Shown here piece by piece: positions 1 to 5,549 of a DNA stretch of 7,580 nt. Location of the stretch: contig CAZGHD010000104.1 in the NCBI GenBank assembly GCA_964525525.1, positions 1 to 7,580 on the forward strand. Direction: 5' to 3'. Below the pieces are notes generated by a model. It did not search any database. It saw only the letters and a program-made list of their open reading frames with translations, and was not told where the DNA came from. The stretch comes from RGIG2161 sp964525525. Lineage in GTDB: Bacteria > Bacillota > Clostridia > Oscillospirales > CAG-272. The translations under genes were made by a program, and so were the position numbers. Every line of letters begins with the position of its first letter. Position 1 is the first letter of the stretch.

Positions 1-906
1 GAAGCGGCCGCCCGCCATATTGTTGAACACCTTTGCCATAGCCACGAAAAGCAGACTCGGGCCGGAACCGGGCTCAACGTCAAAGGTAAAGCAAGCGGGG
101 AAAATGATAAGTCCCGCAACTATCGCAACGAAGGTGTCAAGAACGAGAATATTAATAGATTCTCCGGGCAGGGAGCGGTCTTTGCCAAGATAGCTTCCGA
201 ATATCGCCATAGAGCCGATACCGAGGCTGAGAGTAAAGAACGACTGATTCATCGCGCCGACGATGACGTTTCCGTTTATTTTAGAGAGGTCGGGCTTGAG
301 GTAGAAGGTAAGGCCTTCTTTTGCGCCAGAGAGGGTAAACCCGTGAATTGCAAGCACTACCATAAGCGCGAGCAGAACTATCATCATATACTTGGTGACG
401 CGCTCAACACCCTTTTGAAGTCCGAACGAAAGGATAACGAATCCGAGCACGACTACCACTGCCATAGAGCCGACCATGACCGTCGGATTTGCTTGCATAT
501 TTGAGAAAAGCTGTCCCGATGCTTCATCCGAAATTCCGGTCATACCGCCGGTGAGAAACTTTACGAAATAGTAAAGGATCCAGCCAGCGACCGACGTGTA
601 AAACATCATCAGAATCACGTTGGCAACAAGCGCGGCGTAGCCGTGGATATGCCATTTCTGACCGGGTTTTTCAAGCTTTTGATACAGCTTTACCGGGCTT
701 GCCTGGCTGGCGCGTCCGAGCGCGAACTCCATTACCATTACCGGAAGTCCGAGGATAACCAAAAACAAAAGATATATCAGCACGAACGCGCCTCCGCCGT
801 ACTGTCCCGCCATCCACGGGAATTTCCATACGTTGCCGACGCCGATGGCACATCCCGCGCTGAGCAGGATGAAGCCGAGACGGCTTCCAAGACGTTCTCT
901 GTTCAT
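1..906 (-). CDS. NSS-family sodium-dependent transporter, N-terminal 302 residues (partial)
   Basis: This frame stays open from an ATG at 906 to the window edge, giving 302 residues with the C-terminus missing. It encodes a multi-spanning membrane protein of the neurotransmitter:sodium symporter (SNF/LeuT) family, which couples inward sodium flow to uptake of a small solute, usually an amino acid. The N-terminus carries the family signature: SRLGFILLSAG, GVGNVWKFPW near residues 22-31, QYGGGAF at 35-41 and EFALGR at 60-65. Asn25 matches the LeuT sodium ligand Asn27, and Lys28 replaces the usual gate Arg30. A YTSVAGW motif near 103-109 fits TM3, and the last visible residues include the pre-loop NNMAGGRF. 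About seven of the expected 11-12 helices are present. An AGGAGA site at 912-917 lies 5 bases before the ATG, and the gene starts 20 bp after the nagA stop, so it is probably the third gene of the nag operon. The substrate cannot be read from the sequence. Confidence -1.
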   Translation of the reverse strand, partial: MNRERLGSRLGFILLSAGCAIGVGNVWKFPWMAGQYGGGAFVLIYLLFLVILGLPVMVMEFALGRASQASPVKLYQKLEKPGQKWHIHGYAALVANVILMMFYTSVAGWILYYFVKFLTGGMTGISDEASGQLFSNMQANPTVMVGSMAVVVVLGFVILSFGLQKGVERVTKYMMIVLLALMVVLAIHGFTLSGAKEGLTFYLKPDLSKINGNVIVGAMNQSFFTLSLGIGSMAIFGSYLGKDRSLPGESINILVLDTFVAIVAGLIIFPACFTFDVEPGSGPSLLFVAMAKVFNNMAGGRF

Positions 907-911
907 TGTAA

Positions 912-917
912 TCTCCT
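912..917 (-). promoter_or_regulatory. Ribosome binding site of the NSS transporter
   Basis: The minus strand reads AGGAGA, then TTACA, then ATG. This fixes the start at 906 and shows that the transporter is translated independently despite lying only 20 bp after nagA. Confidence -1.
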
Positions 918-926
918 AAAATCGAA

Positions 927-2084
927 TTATTTTGCCGTAATTCCGCCGACGATGACCGACTTTACGTCAATATCGTCATCAAAAATGACTATGTCCGCAG
1001 GATGTCCCACCCTGAGAACTCCTCTGTTTGATGACAGGATCCTTGCGGGAGTTTCGGTCATCATTCTGATAGCGGACGGAATTGATATTCCCGCTTCTTT
1101 GACGCACACGCGCACAAGCCTGTCTGCCGTTGCGATGCTTCCCGCAAACGCGGTGCGGTCGGGGAGCTTGCAGACCCCGTCCTCAACTATGCACTCGGTA
1201 TCTCCCACGCGGGAGGTGAGCGCGTCTGTGCCTGCGGCGGGCAGAGAGTCGGTGACGAGAGCTATATGACCGTCCCCTTTGATCTTGTATATCAAGCGGA
1301 TCAGTTCGGGCGGAAGATGCTTTCCGTCTGCGATTATCTCAACGTCCATACCGTCAAGCAGGTACGCCGTCTCGATAACTCCGAGGATGCGGTATCCGTT
1401 CTTTCTCGTGACGGTGGAGGTACAGGAATAAAGATGCGTTATCAGGCGGCATCCGTCAGCGTAAGCGGCGGTCAGGTCGGGATAGGTCGCGTCGGTGTGT
1501 CCGGCTGACGGGATAATCCCGTTGTTTGTGAGATAGCGGCAGAAAAGTCCGCCTGCGTCAAGCTCGGGAGCGTAGCTCCAGCGGCTTATCACGTCGGAAA
1601 ATCCCCCCATTATGTCCTCGTACACGGCAGGGTCGGGAGGGGTAAGATATTTGGTGCTCTGCGCTCCGCACTGCTTGGGGGAAAAGAACGGCCCCTCAAG
1701 ATGCGCGCCGTGCACGTTCGCGCGGGTGAGCGAGCTTTGTTTGCACGCGCGGATATTTGACAGCGCGTTTTTTACCGTTTCGGGGTCAAATGAGGTGACG
1801 GTGGGGAGAATAGTGGTCGTTCCGTGGCTCAGATGCACGTTTATCGCGGAGGCGATACCCTCGGGAGTGGCTGCGGAAAAATCTTCTCCACCCGCGCCGT
1901 GTGTGTGCATATCAATAAATCCGGGGGAGACAACGAGACCGCGTGCGTCAATTTCAGAGTCGCAGGGAAGATCTTCCTGCGTTATCGCGGTGATGAGTCC
2001 GCTGTCAGTGTCAAAGTAGAGATTTCCGTCAAAGTATGCTGACGGCGGAATTATTATTCTGTCAGAGATTATTTTAGTTATCAT
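927..2084 (-). CDS. nagA: N-acetylglucosamine-6-phosphate deacetylase
   Basis: This 385-residue cytoplasmic amidohydrolase removes the acetyl group from GlcNAc-6-P to give GlcN-6-P and acetate. The TIM-barrel metal and substrate motifs are in order: HTHGAGGEDF with His60/His62, HLEGPF with Glu130, AGHTDATYPD with His196, THLYS with His217, DGKHLPPE with His256 and VTDS with catalytic Asp279. A C-terminal AGS-ATADR segment and a PADIV motif complete the fold. Length is normal for the family. Two signatures depart from the textbook form: THLYSCTS in place of THLFNAM, and TDSLPAAG in place of TDAMAAAG. From memory this pattern is typical of a Clostridia subfamily. The ATG at 2084 follows the nagB stop by 9 bases and has no clear Shine-Dalgarno, so translation is probably coupled to nagB. 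It supplies the substrate of NagB, which is encoded directly upstream. Confidence -1.
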   Translation of the reverse strand: MITKIISDRIIIPPSAYFDGNLYFDTDSGLITAITQEDLPCDSEIDARGLVVSPGFIDMHTHGAGGEDFSAATPEGIASAINVHLSHGTTTILPTVTSFDPETVKNALSNIRACKQSSLTRANVHGAHLEGPFFSPKQCGAQSTKYLTPPDPAVYEDIMGGFSDVISRWSYAPELDAGGLFCRYLTNNGIIPSAGHTDATYPDLTAAYADGCRLITHLYSCTSTVTRKNGYRILGVIETAYLLDGMDVEIIADGKHLPPELIRLIYKIKGDGHIALVTDSLPAAGTDALTSRVGDTECIVEDGVCKLPDRTAFAGSIATADRLVRVCVKEAGISIPSAIRMMTETPARILSSNRGVLRVGHPADIVIFDDDIDVKSVIVGGITAK

Positions 2085-2093
2085 AGTGCAAAA

Positions 2094-2861
2094 TTATCTG
2101 ACAAGCGCGCTGCTTTCCGCGTCGCAGTAGAGGGTCGCGCTGTCGTGCAGGCGAAGGATTGCGGCGGGGCAGTGTTCGTCGATCTTGTCGGTGGTGAGCA
2201 TCTCGCGGATCGCCTCAGCCTTGGTCGCGCAGGGCACGCTGCAGAAAAGGTGAGCGGCAGAAAACAGCGCGGGCACGGTCAGGGTCAGCGCGTGAGTCGG
2301 AACGTCGTCTATCTTTTCAAAGCAACCGTCGTTTACCTGCTGGTTACGGCAGATCTCGTCAAGCGGAACGGGTTTTACCAGCTTCGGGTCGGTAAAATCC
2401 GCTACCGGCGGGTCGTTGAACGCGATATGTCCGTTTTCGCCAACGCCCATAACTACGATGTCGGTGGGATATTTTTTGAGGAGAGCGGAATAGCGCTCAC
2501 ATTCTGCCTCCGCATCTACCGCAGAGCAGTCAATATAGTTTACCGATGCAAACGGCAGGTGCGAGAATATATGCTCGCGCAGATAGTTGCCGAATCCCGC
2601 GGGATGATCGGCGGGCAGACCGATGTACTCGTCCATGTGGAACGCGTTCACGCGCGTCCAGTCAATGCCGGGCTCTTTTATTAAGTACCCGAGAGTGTCG
2701 TTTTGTGAGGGCGCAGCGGCAAATATCACGTTGACCTCGGATTTTTTTGCAAGAAGCTCGCGCAGAGCGGTGGCGATGTCGGTTGCGGCATCCTTGCCCA
2801 TCTCGTCGCGGGTGGCGAATATTTTAGCGGTGAGCTTGTCTTTTTTTATAGTATCGAGCAT
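2094..2861 (-). CDS. nagB: Glucosamine-6-phosphate deaminase (divergent NagB subfamily)
   Basis: This 255-residue cytoplasmic enzyme is predicted to convert GlcN-6-P to fructose-6-P and ammonia, the last step of GlcNAc catabolism. Supporting motifs are NAFHMDEYIGLP with Asp77, GVGENGHIAFND with His145, Arg172 and Lys214 at the positions of the E. coli phosphate-binding Arg172 and Lys208, and VPTHALTLTVPAL. The sugar-phosphate loop is not the usual PTGGTP but AAAPSQND (residues 48-55). Aligned to E. coli NagB, the active-site Asp141 is Asn143 here, a change I recall in other Firmicutes NagBs, and Glu148 is Asp150. This points to a distinct subfamily, and a related sugar-phosphate isomerase role cannot be excluded. 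Pairing with nagA strongly supports the deaminase call. The start at 2861 has a GGAG site at 2869-2872 with a 7-base spacer. It is the first gene of the operon, behind a strong sigma-A promoter. Confidence -1.
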   Translation of the reverse strand: MLDTIKKDKLTAKIFATRDEMGKDAATDIATALRELLAKKSEVNVIFAAAPSQNDTLGYLIKEPGIDWTRVNAFHMDEYIGLPADHPAGFGNYLREHIFSHLPFASVNYIDCSAVDAEAECERYSALLKKYPTDIVVMGVGENGHIAFNDPPVADFTDPKLVKPVPLDEICRNQQVNDGCFEKIDDVPTHALTLTVPALFSAAHLFCSVPCATKAEAIREMLTTDKIDEHCPAAILRLHDSATLYCDAESSALVR

Positions 2862-2868
2862 AGCTTTT

Positions 2869-2872
2869 CTCC
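2869..2872 (-). promoter_or_regulatory. Ribosome binding site of nagB
   Basis: GGAG on the minus strand lies 7 bases before the ATG at 2861 and supports that start. Confidence -1.
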
Positions 2873-2923
2873 GTTTGTATAAATTATTTATTATTTATTT
2901 CGCACAAAAAATTTTATATATTC

Positions 2924-2952
2924 AGTATAACATTTTATCGCGCTTATGTCAA
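2924..2952 (-). promoter_or_regulatory. Sigma-A promoter of the nagB-nagA-transporter operon
   Basis: On the minus strand TTGACA (2952-2947) and TATACT (2929-2924) are separated by exactly 17 bases. Both boxes match consensus at 11 of 12 positions. The predicted transcript starts near 2917 and has an AT-rich leader of roughly 55 bases. I could not recognise a NagR (GntR-type) or cre operator over or downstream of it. Confidence -1.
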
Positions 2953-3011
2953 GGAAAAACGACGGTCATCTCATTTTCGGAGTGCGATATTATTCGCTGA
3001 AACAACAAAAT

Positions 3012-3041
3012 AAACGAGGAAAGCTTTGGCTTTCCTCGTTT
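3012..3041 (-). terminator. Intrinsic terminator after the downstream surface-protein gene
   Basis: A perfect 13-bp stem (AAACGAGGAAAGC pairing with GCTTTCCTCGTTT) encloses a 4-base loop. It lies 23 bases after the stop at 3065. Minus-strand transcripts continue into a T-rich run (TTTATTTTGTTGTT). The plus side also has T-runs (7 T from 3039), so it could work in both directions. Its sequence is unrelated to the two hairpins upstream, so it was not part of the duplicated unit. Confidence -1.
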
Positions 3042-3064
3042 TTTTGTTTTATTTAAGCTAATGA

Positions 3065-4114
3065 TTATCTAACTTTCTTTGCAACAACAACGCCAGCAAG
3101 AGCGAGAGTAGCAAAGACAGCTACGCCAGCAACAGCCATGTCAGAAGTCTGAGGGTTGGACTGTGCAGGAGCCTTGGTGGTATCAGTGTTGGTGTCTGCA
3201 GGAGTATTATCCTGAGTATCAGGAGCTGCAGTGGCGGTGTCTGCGGTAGTAGTGTCAGCAGTGGTAGTGTCAGCAGGAACTACAGTACCTTTGAGCTCTA
3301 CGTAGTCATAGTAACCACTGTCCCAAGCGGTCGATTTGTTGATCATAACCTCGCCGGAAGGAGTACCAACTTCTGTTATAGCAGCAGTTAAGTTGTCGTA
3401 GTCCCCACAAGAAACGGTCCAGTCAAACTGCTGGACAATGAAAGCAATCTTCCACCCGTCTCCGTAATTATAATCTCCGAAACCAGCTCTATTAGATTTA
3501 GGCATTGTTATTTGCACTTCCACGTTGTAACCAGAAGCAGTAGGAACAATCCAACCAGCAGTCATCATTCCAGGTTCATCAGAGAAGGGGTGAGTATCTT
3601 CAGCGCCGTTTGCAAAACCCGCATATTCGGTAGCACAATTCTCGAAGTATCCACCACGTCCGCTATCCTCGTAACAAGCCCTGTACTGGTAGAGGTCAAG
3701 GCTAGTATCCGGCTCATAGGTTACAAGCTCAGGGCAGTCAGAGTTGTCCCAAACGATAAAGTACTCAACGCACTCAGTGTTGTAAGACTTCGCAAGATAC
3801 GTAACAAGAGAAGCCTCCAAGGGTGTGTTATCCTTAGCCTCGGTGAAGAGATAGAGATAAACTCCATCCCATAACAGATAAGTGGTGTTCATCGTACCGT
3901 TTTCACTCACGTTATTTTTTTGAAAAGTGTCAGTAACGATTACAGCGCCGTCTGCGTATGCAGCGTCTTTAACGCCGTCGATTGTGATGGAACCTGCGTC
4001 AACAAGAGCAACATCGCCCTTGGGATGCTTCTGACCCAGAGAACCAGCACTTGCTGTGATCGCCATAGTAATGACTACAGCGATGAGAAGAGTGATGCTG
4101 ATAATCTTTTTCAT
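3065..4114 (-). CDS. Secreted CBM9-like surface protein with sortase-type anchor, paralog A
   Basis: A 349-residue exported protein of unknown exact function. Residues 1-23 are a Sec signal peptide (MKK, hydrophobic core, ending ASA before Gly24). Residues about 40-275 resemble the carbohydrate-binding module family 9 / DOMON-like fold. Features are ITIDGVKDAAY at 43-53, LLWDGVYLYLF at 80-90, an EYFIVWDNS strand at 117-125, a GYNVEVQITMP strand at 195-205 and WKIAFIVQQFDW. Residues about 279-318 form a Thr/Ala/Asp/Pro linker. The C-terminus has NPQTS (320-324), a hydrophobic span (326-345) and a basic KKVR tail, which suggests sortase anchoring or a simple membrane anchor. No catalytic motif is visible. 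It is about 73% identical, without gaps, to the neighbouring paralog over residues 1-275. Four cysteines (115, 127, 147, 160) are shared, and Cys236 is unique to this copy. It is transcribed alone from a consensus promoter. The ligand is unknown, and a glycan is the family-based guess. Confidence -1.
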   Translation of the reverse strand: MKKIISITLLIAVVITMAITASAGSLGQKHPKGDVALVDAGSITIDGVKDAAYADGAVIVTDTFQKNNVSENGTMNTTYLLWDGVYLYLFTEAKDNTPLEASLVTYLAKSYNTECVEYFIVWDNSDCPELVTYEPDTSLDLYQYRACYEDSGRGGYFENCATEYAGFANGAEDTHPFSDEPGMMTAGWIVPTASGYNVEVQITMPKSNRAGFGDYNYGDGWKIAFIVQQFDWTVSCGDYDNLTAAITEVGTPSGEVMINKSTAWDSGYYDYVELKGTVVPADTTTADTTTADTATAAPDTQDNTPADTNTDTTKAPAQSNPQTSDMAVAGVAVFATLALAGVVVAKKVR

Positions 4115-4121
4115 AATGATT

Positions 4122-4129
4122 ACCTCCTT
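4122..4129 (-). promoter_or_regulatory. Ribosome binding site of paralog A
   Basis: A full AAGGAGGT on the minus strand lies 7 bases before the ATG at 4114. It is close to perfect anti-SD complementarity and suggests high translation. Confidence -1.
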
Positions 4130-4170
4130 GATTTAGTGGTATAATATGTACCTTAGCAATTTGCTCCTTT

Positions 4171-4199
4171 ATTATAAGCCAAAATTATACATATGTCAA
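4171..4199 (-). promoter_or_regulatory. Consensus sigma-A promoter of paralog A
   Basis: TTGACA (4199-4194) and TATAAT (4176-4171) are spaced 17 bases apart, a 12 of 12 match to the housekeeping consensus. Transcription is predicted to start near 4164, with a leader of about 50 bases. A second TATAAT-like string falls within the spacer but is too close to -35 to be the functional box. Confidence -1.
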
Positions 4200-4258
4200 C
4201 AGAAAAATGTGGATTTTGTATATATAAACAAAAAAATTATTGTGTATTTTAAACAAAA
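4191..4258 (-). promoter_or_regulatory. Conserved AT-rich block upstream of paralog A, possible UP element
   Basis: This region spans the -35 box and the A/T tracts up to the preceding terminator. It matches the block upstream of paralog B in two parts: 4191-4228 at 37 of 38 positions and, including the hairpin arm, 4236-4269 at 33 of 34. The A/T tracts in the -40 to -100 zone would suit an RNA polymerase alpha-subunit UP element. A regulator site is an alternative. Confidence -1.
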
Positions 4259-4286
4259 AATCACCCGGATTTTTCCGGGTGATTTT
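4257..4286 (-). terminator. Intrinsic terminator after paralog B
   Basis: A 13-bp perfect stem (AAAATCACCCGGA with its complement) encloses a 4-base loop that reads TTTT on the plus strand. It lies 23 bases beyond the stop of paralog B. On the minus strand the stem is followed by TTTTTTG, a standard U-tract. Confidence -1.
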
Positions 4287-4309
4287 GTCAACTACGTTGT
4301 TTTTTAGAA

Positions 4310-5350
4310 TTATCTAACTTTCTTTGCAACAACAACGCCTGCAAGTGCAAGGGTTGCAAGAACTGCTATACCTGCAATTGCCATATCAGAAGTCTGAGGG
4401 TTGTTCTGAACGGGAGCCTTGGTGGTGTCGTCAGCAGTGTCTGCAGGCGCCTCGGTAGTGGTATCTGCGGGAGCCTCGGTGGTGTCTGCGGGAACTTCAG
4501 TGGTATCATCAGCCTTAGCGGGAGCCTTGAGCTCTACGTAGTCGTAGTAAGCAACGTCCCAAGCAGATGCCTTGTTGATGTTCTCTTCGCCGGAAGGAGT
4601 ACCAACCTCGGTAACGGGAAGATCAAAGTTGTCAAAGTCACCAATAGAAACAGTCCAGTCGATCTGCTGAGTAATGAAAGCGATCTTCCAGCCTTCGCCG
4701 TACTGATAGTCACCAAAGCCTGCACGGTTTTCCTTGGGCATAATGATCTGACCCTCAATGTTGTAACCGGAAGCGGTGGGAATCATTTTACCAGCTTTCC
4801 ATCCGCCGGGGGTGTCAGCAAAGGGTGCAGTGTCTTCAGCGCCGTTTGCAAAGCCTTCCTGATCGGTAGCACAAACTGAGAAATATCCGCCGCGATTGCT
4901 TTCCTCGTAGCAAACTCTGTACTGGAAGAGGTCAAAAGAAGAGTCGGGCTCGTAGATTATGGCCTCGGGGCAGTCGGAGTTATCCCATACGATGAAGTAC
5001 TCAAGACAGTCAGACTGGTCGGACGAGGTGAGGAACTGAACGAGGGATGCCTCAAGGGGAGTGTTATCCTTTACTTCGCTGTAAACGTAAAGAGAAGTGC
5101 CGTCCCAAAGGAGCCAAGTGGTGTTCATAGAACCGTTTTCGCTTACGTAACCGGGACGATAGGTATCGGTAACGATAACTGCGCCGTCGTTATATGCGGC
5201 GTCTTTAATACCGTCGATAGTGATAGAGCCGGGCTCGACGTATGCTACGTCACCCTTGGGATGCTTCTGACCCAAAGAGCCGGCGCTCGCTGTAATTGCC
5301 ATAGTAATAATCAAAGCAATGAGAAGTGAGATGCTAAGAATTTTTTTCAT
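4310..5350 (-). CDS. Secreted CBM9-like surface protein with sortase-type anchor, paralog B
   Basis: A 346-residue exported protein, the tandem partner of the gene that follows it. It has a signal peptide at residues 1-23 (ending ASA before Gly24). A CBM9/DOMON-like region covers about 40-275, with ITIDGIKDAAY, LLWDGTSLYVY, EYFIVWDNS, GYNIEGQIIMP and WKIAFITQQIDW. The linker at about 278-315 is built from short ADTTEAP-like repeats. NPQTS (317-321), a hydrophobic span and KKVR close the protein. The linker repeats differ in sequence and length from those of paralog A, while the folded part aligns without gaps. All four shared cysteines (115, 127, 147, 160) are present. No enzymatic residues are recognisable. 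The start at 5350 is supported by GGAGG at 5360-5364. It is probably monocistronic, with its own promoter and terminator. A role in glycan binding or cell-surface adhesion is inference only. Confidence -1.
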   Translation of the reverse strand: MKKILSISLLIALIITMAITASAGSLGQKHPKGDVAYVEPGSITIDGIKDAAYNDGAVIVTDTYRPGYVSENGSMNTTWLLWDGTSLYVYSEVKDNTPLEASLVQFLTSSDQSDCLEYFIVWDNSDCPEAIIYEPDSSFDLFQYRVCYEESNRGGYFSVCATDQEGFANGAEDTAPFADTPGGWKAGKMIPTASGYNIEGQIIMPKENRAGFGDYQYGEGWKIAFITQQIDWTVSIGDFDNFDLPVTEVGTPSGEENINKASAWDVAYYDYVELKAPAKADDTTEVPADTTEAPADTTTEAPADTADDTTKAPVQNNPQTSDMAIAGIAVLATLALAGVVVAKKVR

Positions 5351-5359
5351 TGTGATTTA

Positions 5360-5364
5360 CCTCC
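5360..5364 (-). promoter_or_regulatory. Ribosome binding site of paralog B
   Basis: GGAGG on the minus strand lies 9 bases before the ATG at 5350 and supports that start. Confidence -1.
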
Positions 5365-5414
5365 AGAATGTTTGGGATTTAATTAGAAATCTCAGCATAA
5401 AAATTTCTATCATA

Positions 5415-5443
5415 ATTATAGCGTTGTAACCTCGATATGTCAA
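5415..5443 (-). promoter_or_regulatory. Consensus sigma-A promoter of paralog B
   Basis: TTGACA (5443-5438), a 17-base spacer and TATAAT (5420-5415) give a 12 of 12 consensus match. Start is predicted near 5408, with a leader of about 58 bases. A weak 7-bp inverted repeat (TAGAAAT, 5384-5390 with 5403-5409) would sit at the very 5' end of the mRNA. Spacer and leader sequences differ from those of paralog A, although the -35 flank is nearly identical. Confidence -1.
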
Positions 5444-5510
5444 CAGAAAAATGTGAATTTTGTATATATAAATGATAATAAAAAAAGATTATTGTGCATT
5501 TTAAACAAAA
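5435..5510 (-). promoter_or_regulatory. Conserved AT-rich block upstream of paralog B, possible UP element
   Basis: This is the counterpart of the block upstream of paralog A. Segments 5435-5472 and 5488-5521 match it with one mismatch each. Between them this copy has about 8 extra bases. It consists of phased A/T tracts next to a perfect -35. Confidence -1.
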
Positions 5511-5536
5511 AATCACCCGGAAAAATCCGGGTGATT
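5511..5536 (-). terminator. Intrinsic terminator after the aspartate aminotransferase
   Basis: An 11-bp perfect stem (AATCACCCGGA with its complement) encloses a loop that reads AAAA on the plus strand. It lies 13 bases beyond the aminotransferase stop and is followed on the minus strand by TTTTTTG. The arms are identical to the core of the terminator at 4257-4286, but the loop is its reverse complement. Confidence -1.
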
Positions 5537-5549
5537 CCACTATGTTTTA

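Larger units (their letters stand above)
4257..5536. repeat. Tandem duplication, period about 1252 bp (terminator, promoter, surface gene)
   Basis: The upstream hairpin, AT block, promoter and CBM9-like gene are repeated head to tail. The hairpin arms are 1252 bp apart (4259 against 5511). The second unit continues down to 3065, where paralog A ends before an unrelated terminator. The duplication is old, because the coding parts have diverged to about 73% protein identity. Confidence -1.

Noticed and set aside
643..1269. Plus-strand open frame of 208 residues
   Set aside because: It overlaps the transporter and nagA antisense, has no ribosome site, and its composition is that of the antisense of strongly supported genes.
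1612..2684. Plus-strand open frames within nagA and nagB (135, 72 and 179 residues)
   Set aside because: They are antisense to enzymes with clear catalytic motifs and show no domain or start signal of their own.
2862..2952. NagR or catabolite (cre) operator near the nagB promoter
   Set aside because: The repeated ATTTTAT strings are too simple and no recognisable palindromic operator is present.
2623..3000. Plus-strand 125-residue frame running from nagB into the intergenic region
   Set aside because: It crosses the nagB promoter and leader, and its C-terminal part is translated AT-rich noncoding DNA.
4534..4758. Second minus-strand frame inside paralog B
   Set aside because: It is an out-of-frame shadow of a gene with signal peptide, conserved paralog and anchor.
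4200..5520. The repeated noncoding block as an insertion sequence or CRISPR repeat
   Set aside because: There are only two copies 1.25 kb apart, with no transposase, target-site duplication or spacer pattern. A tandem gene duplication explains them.
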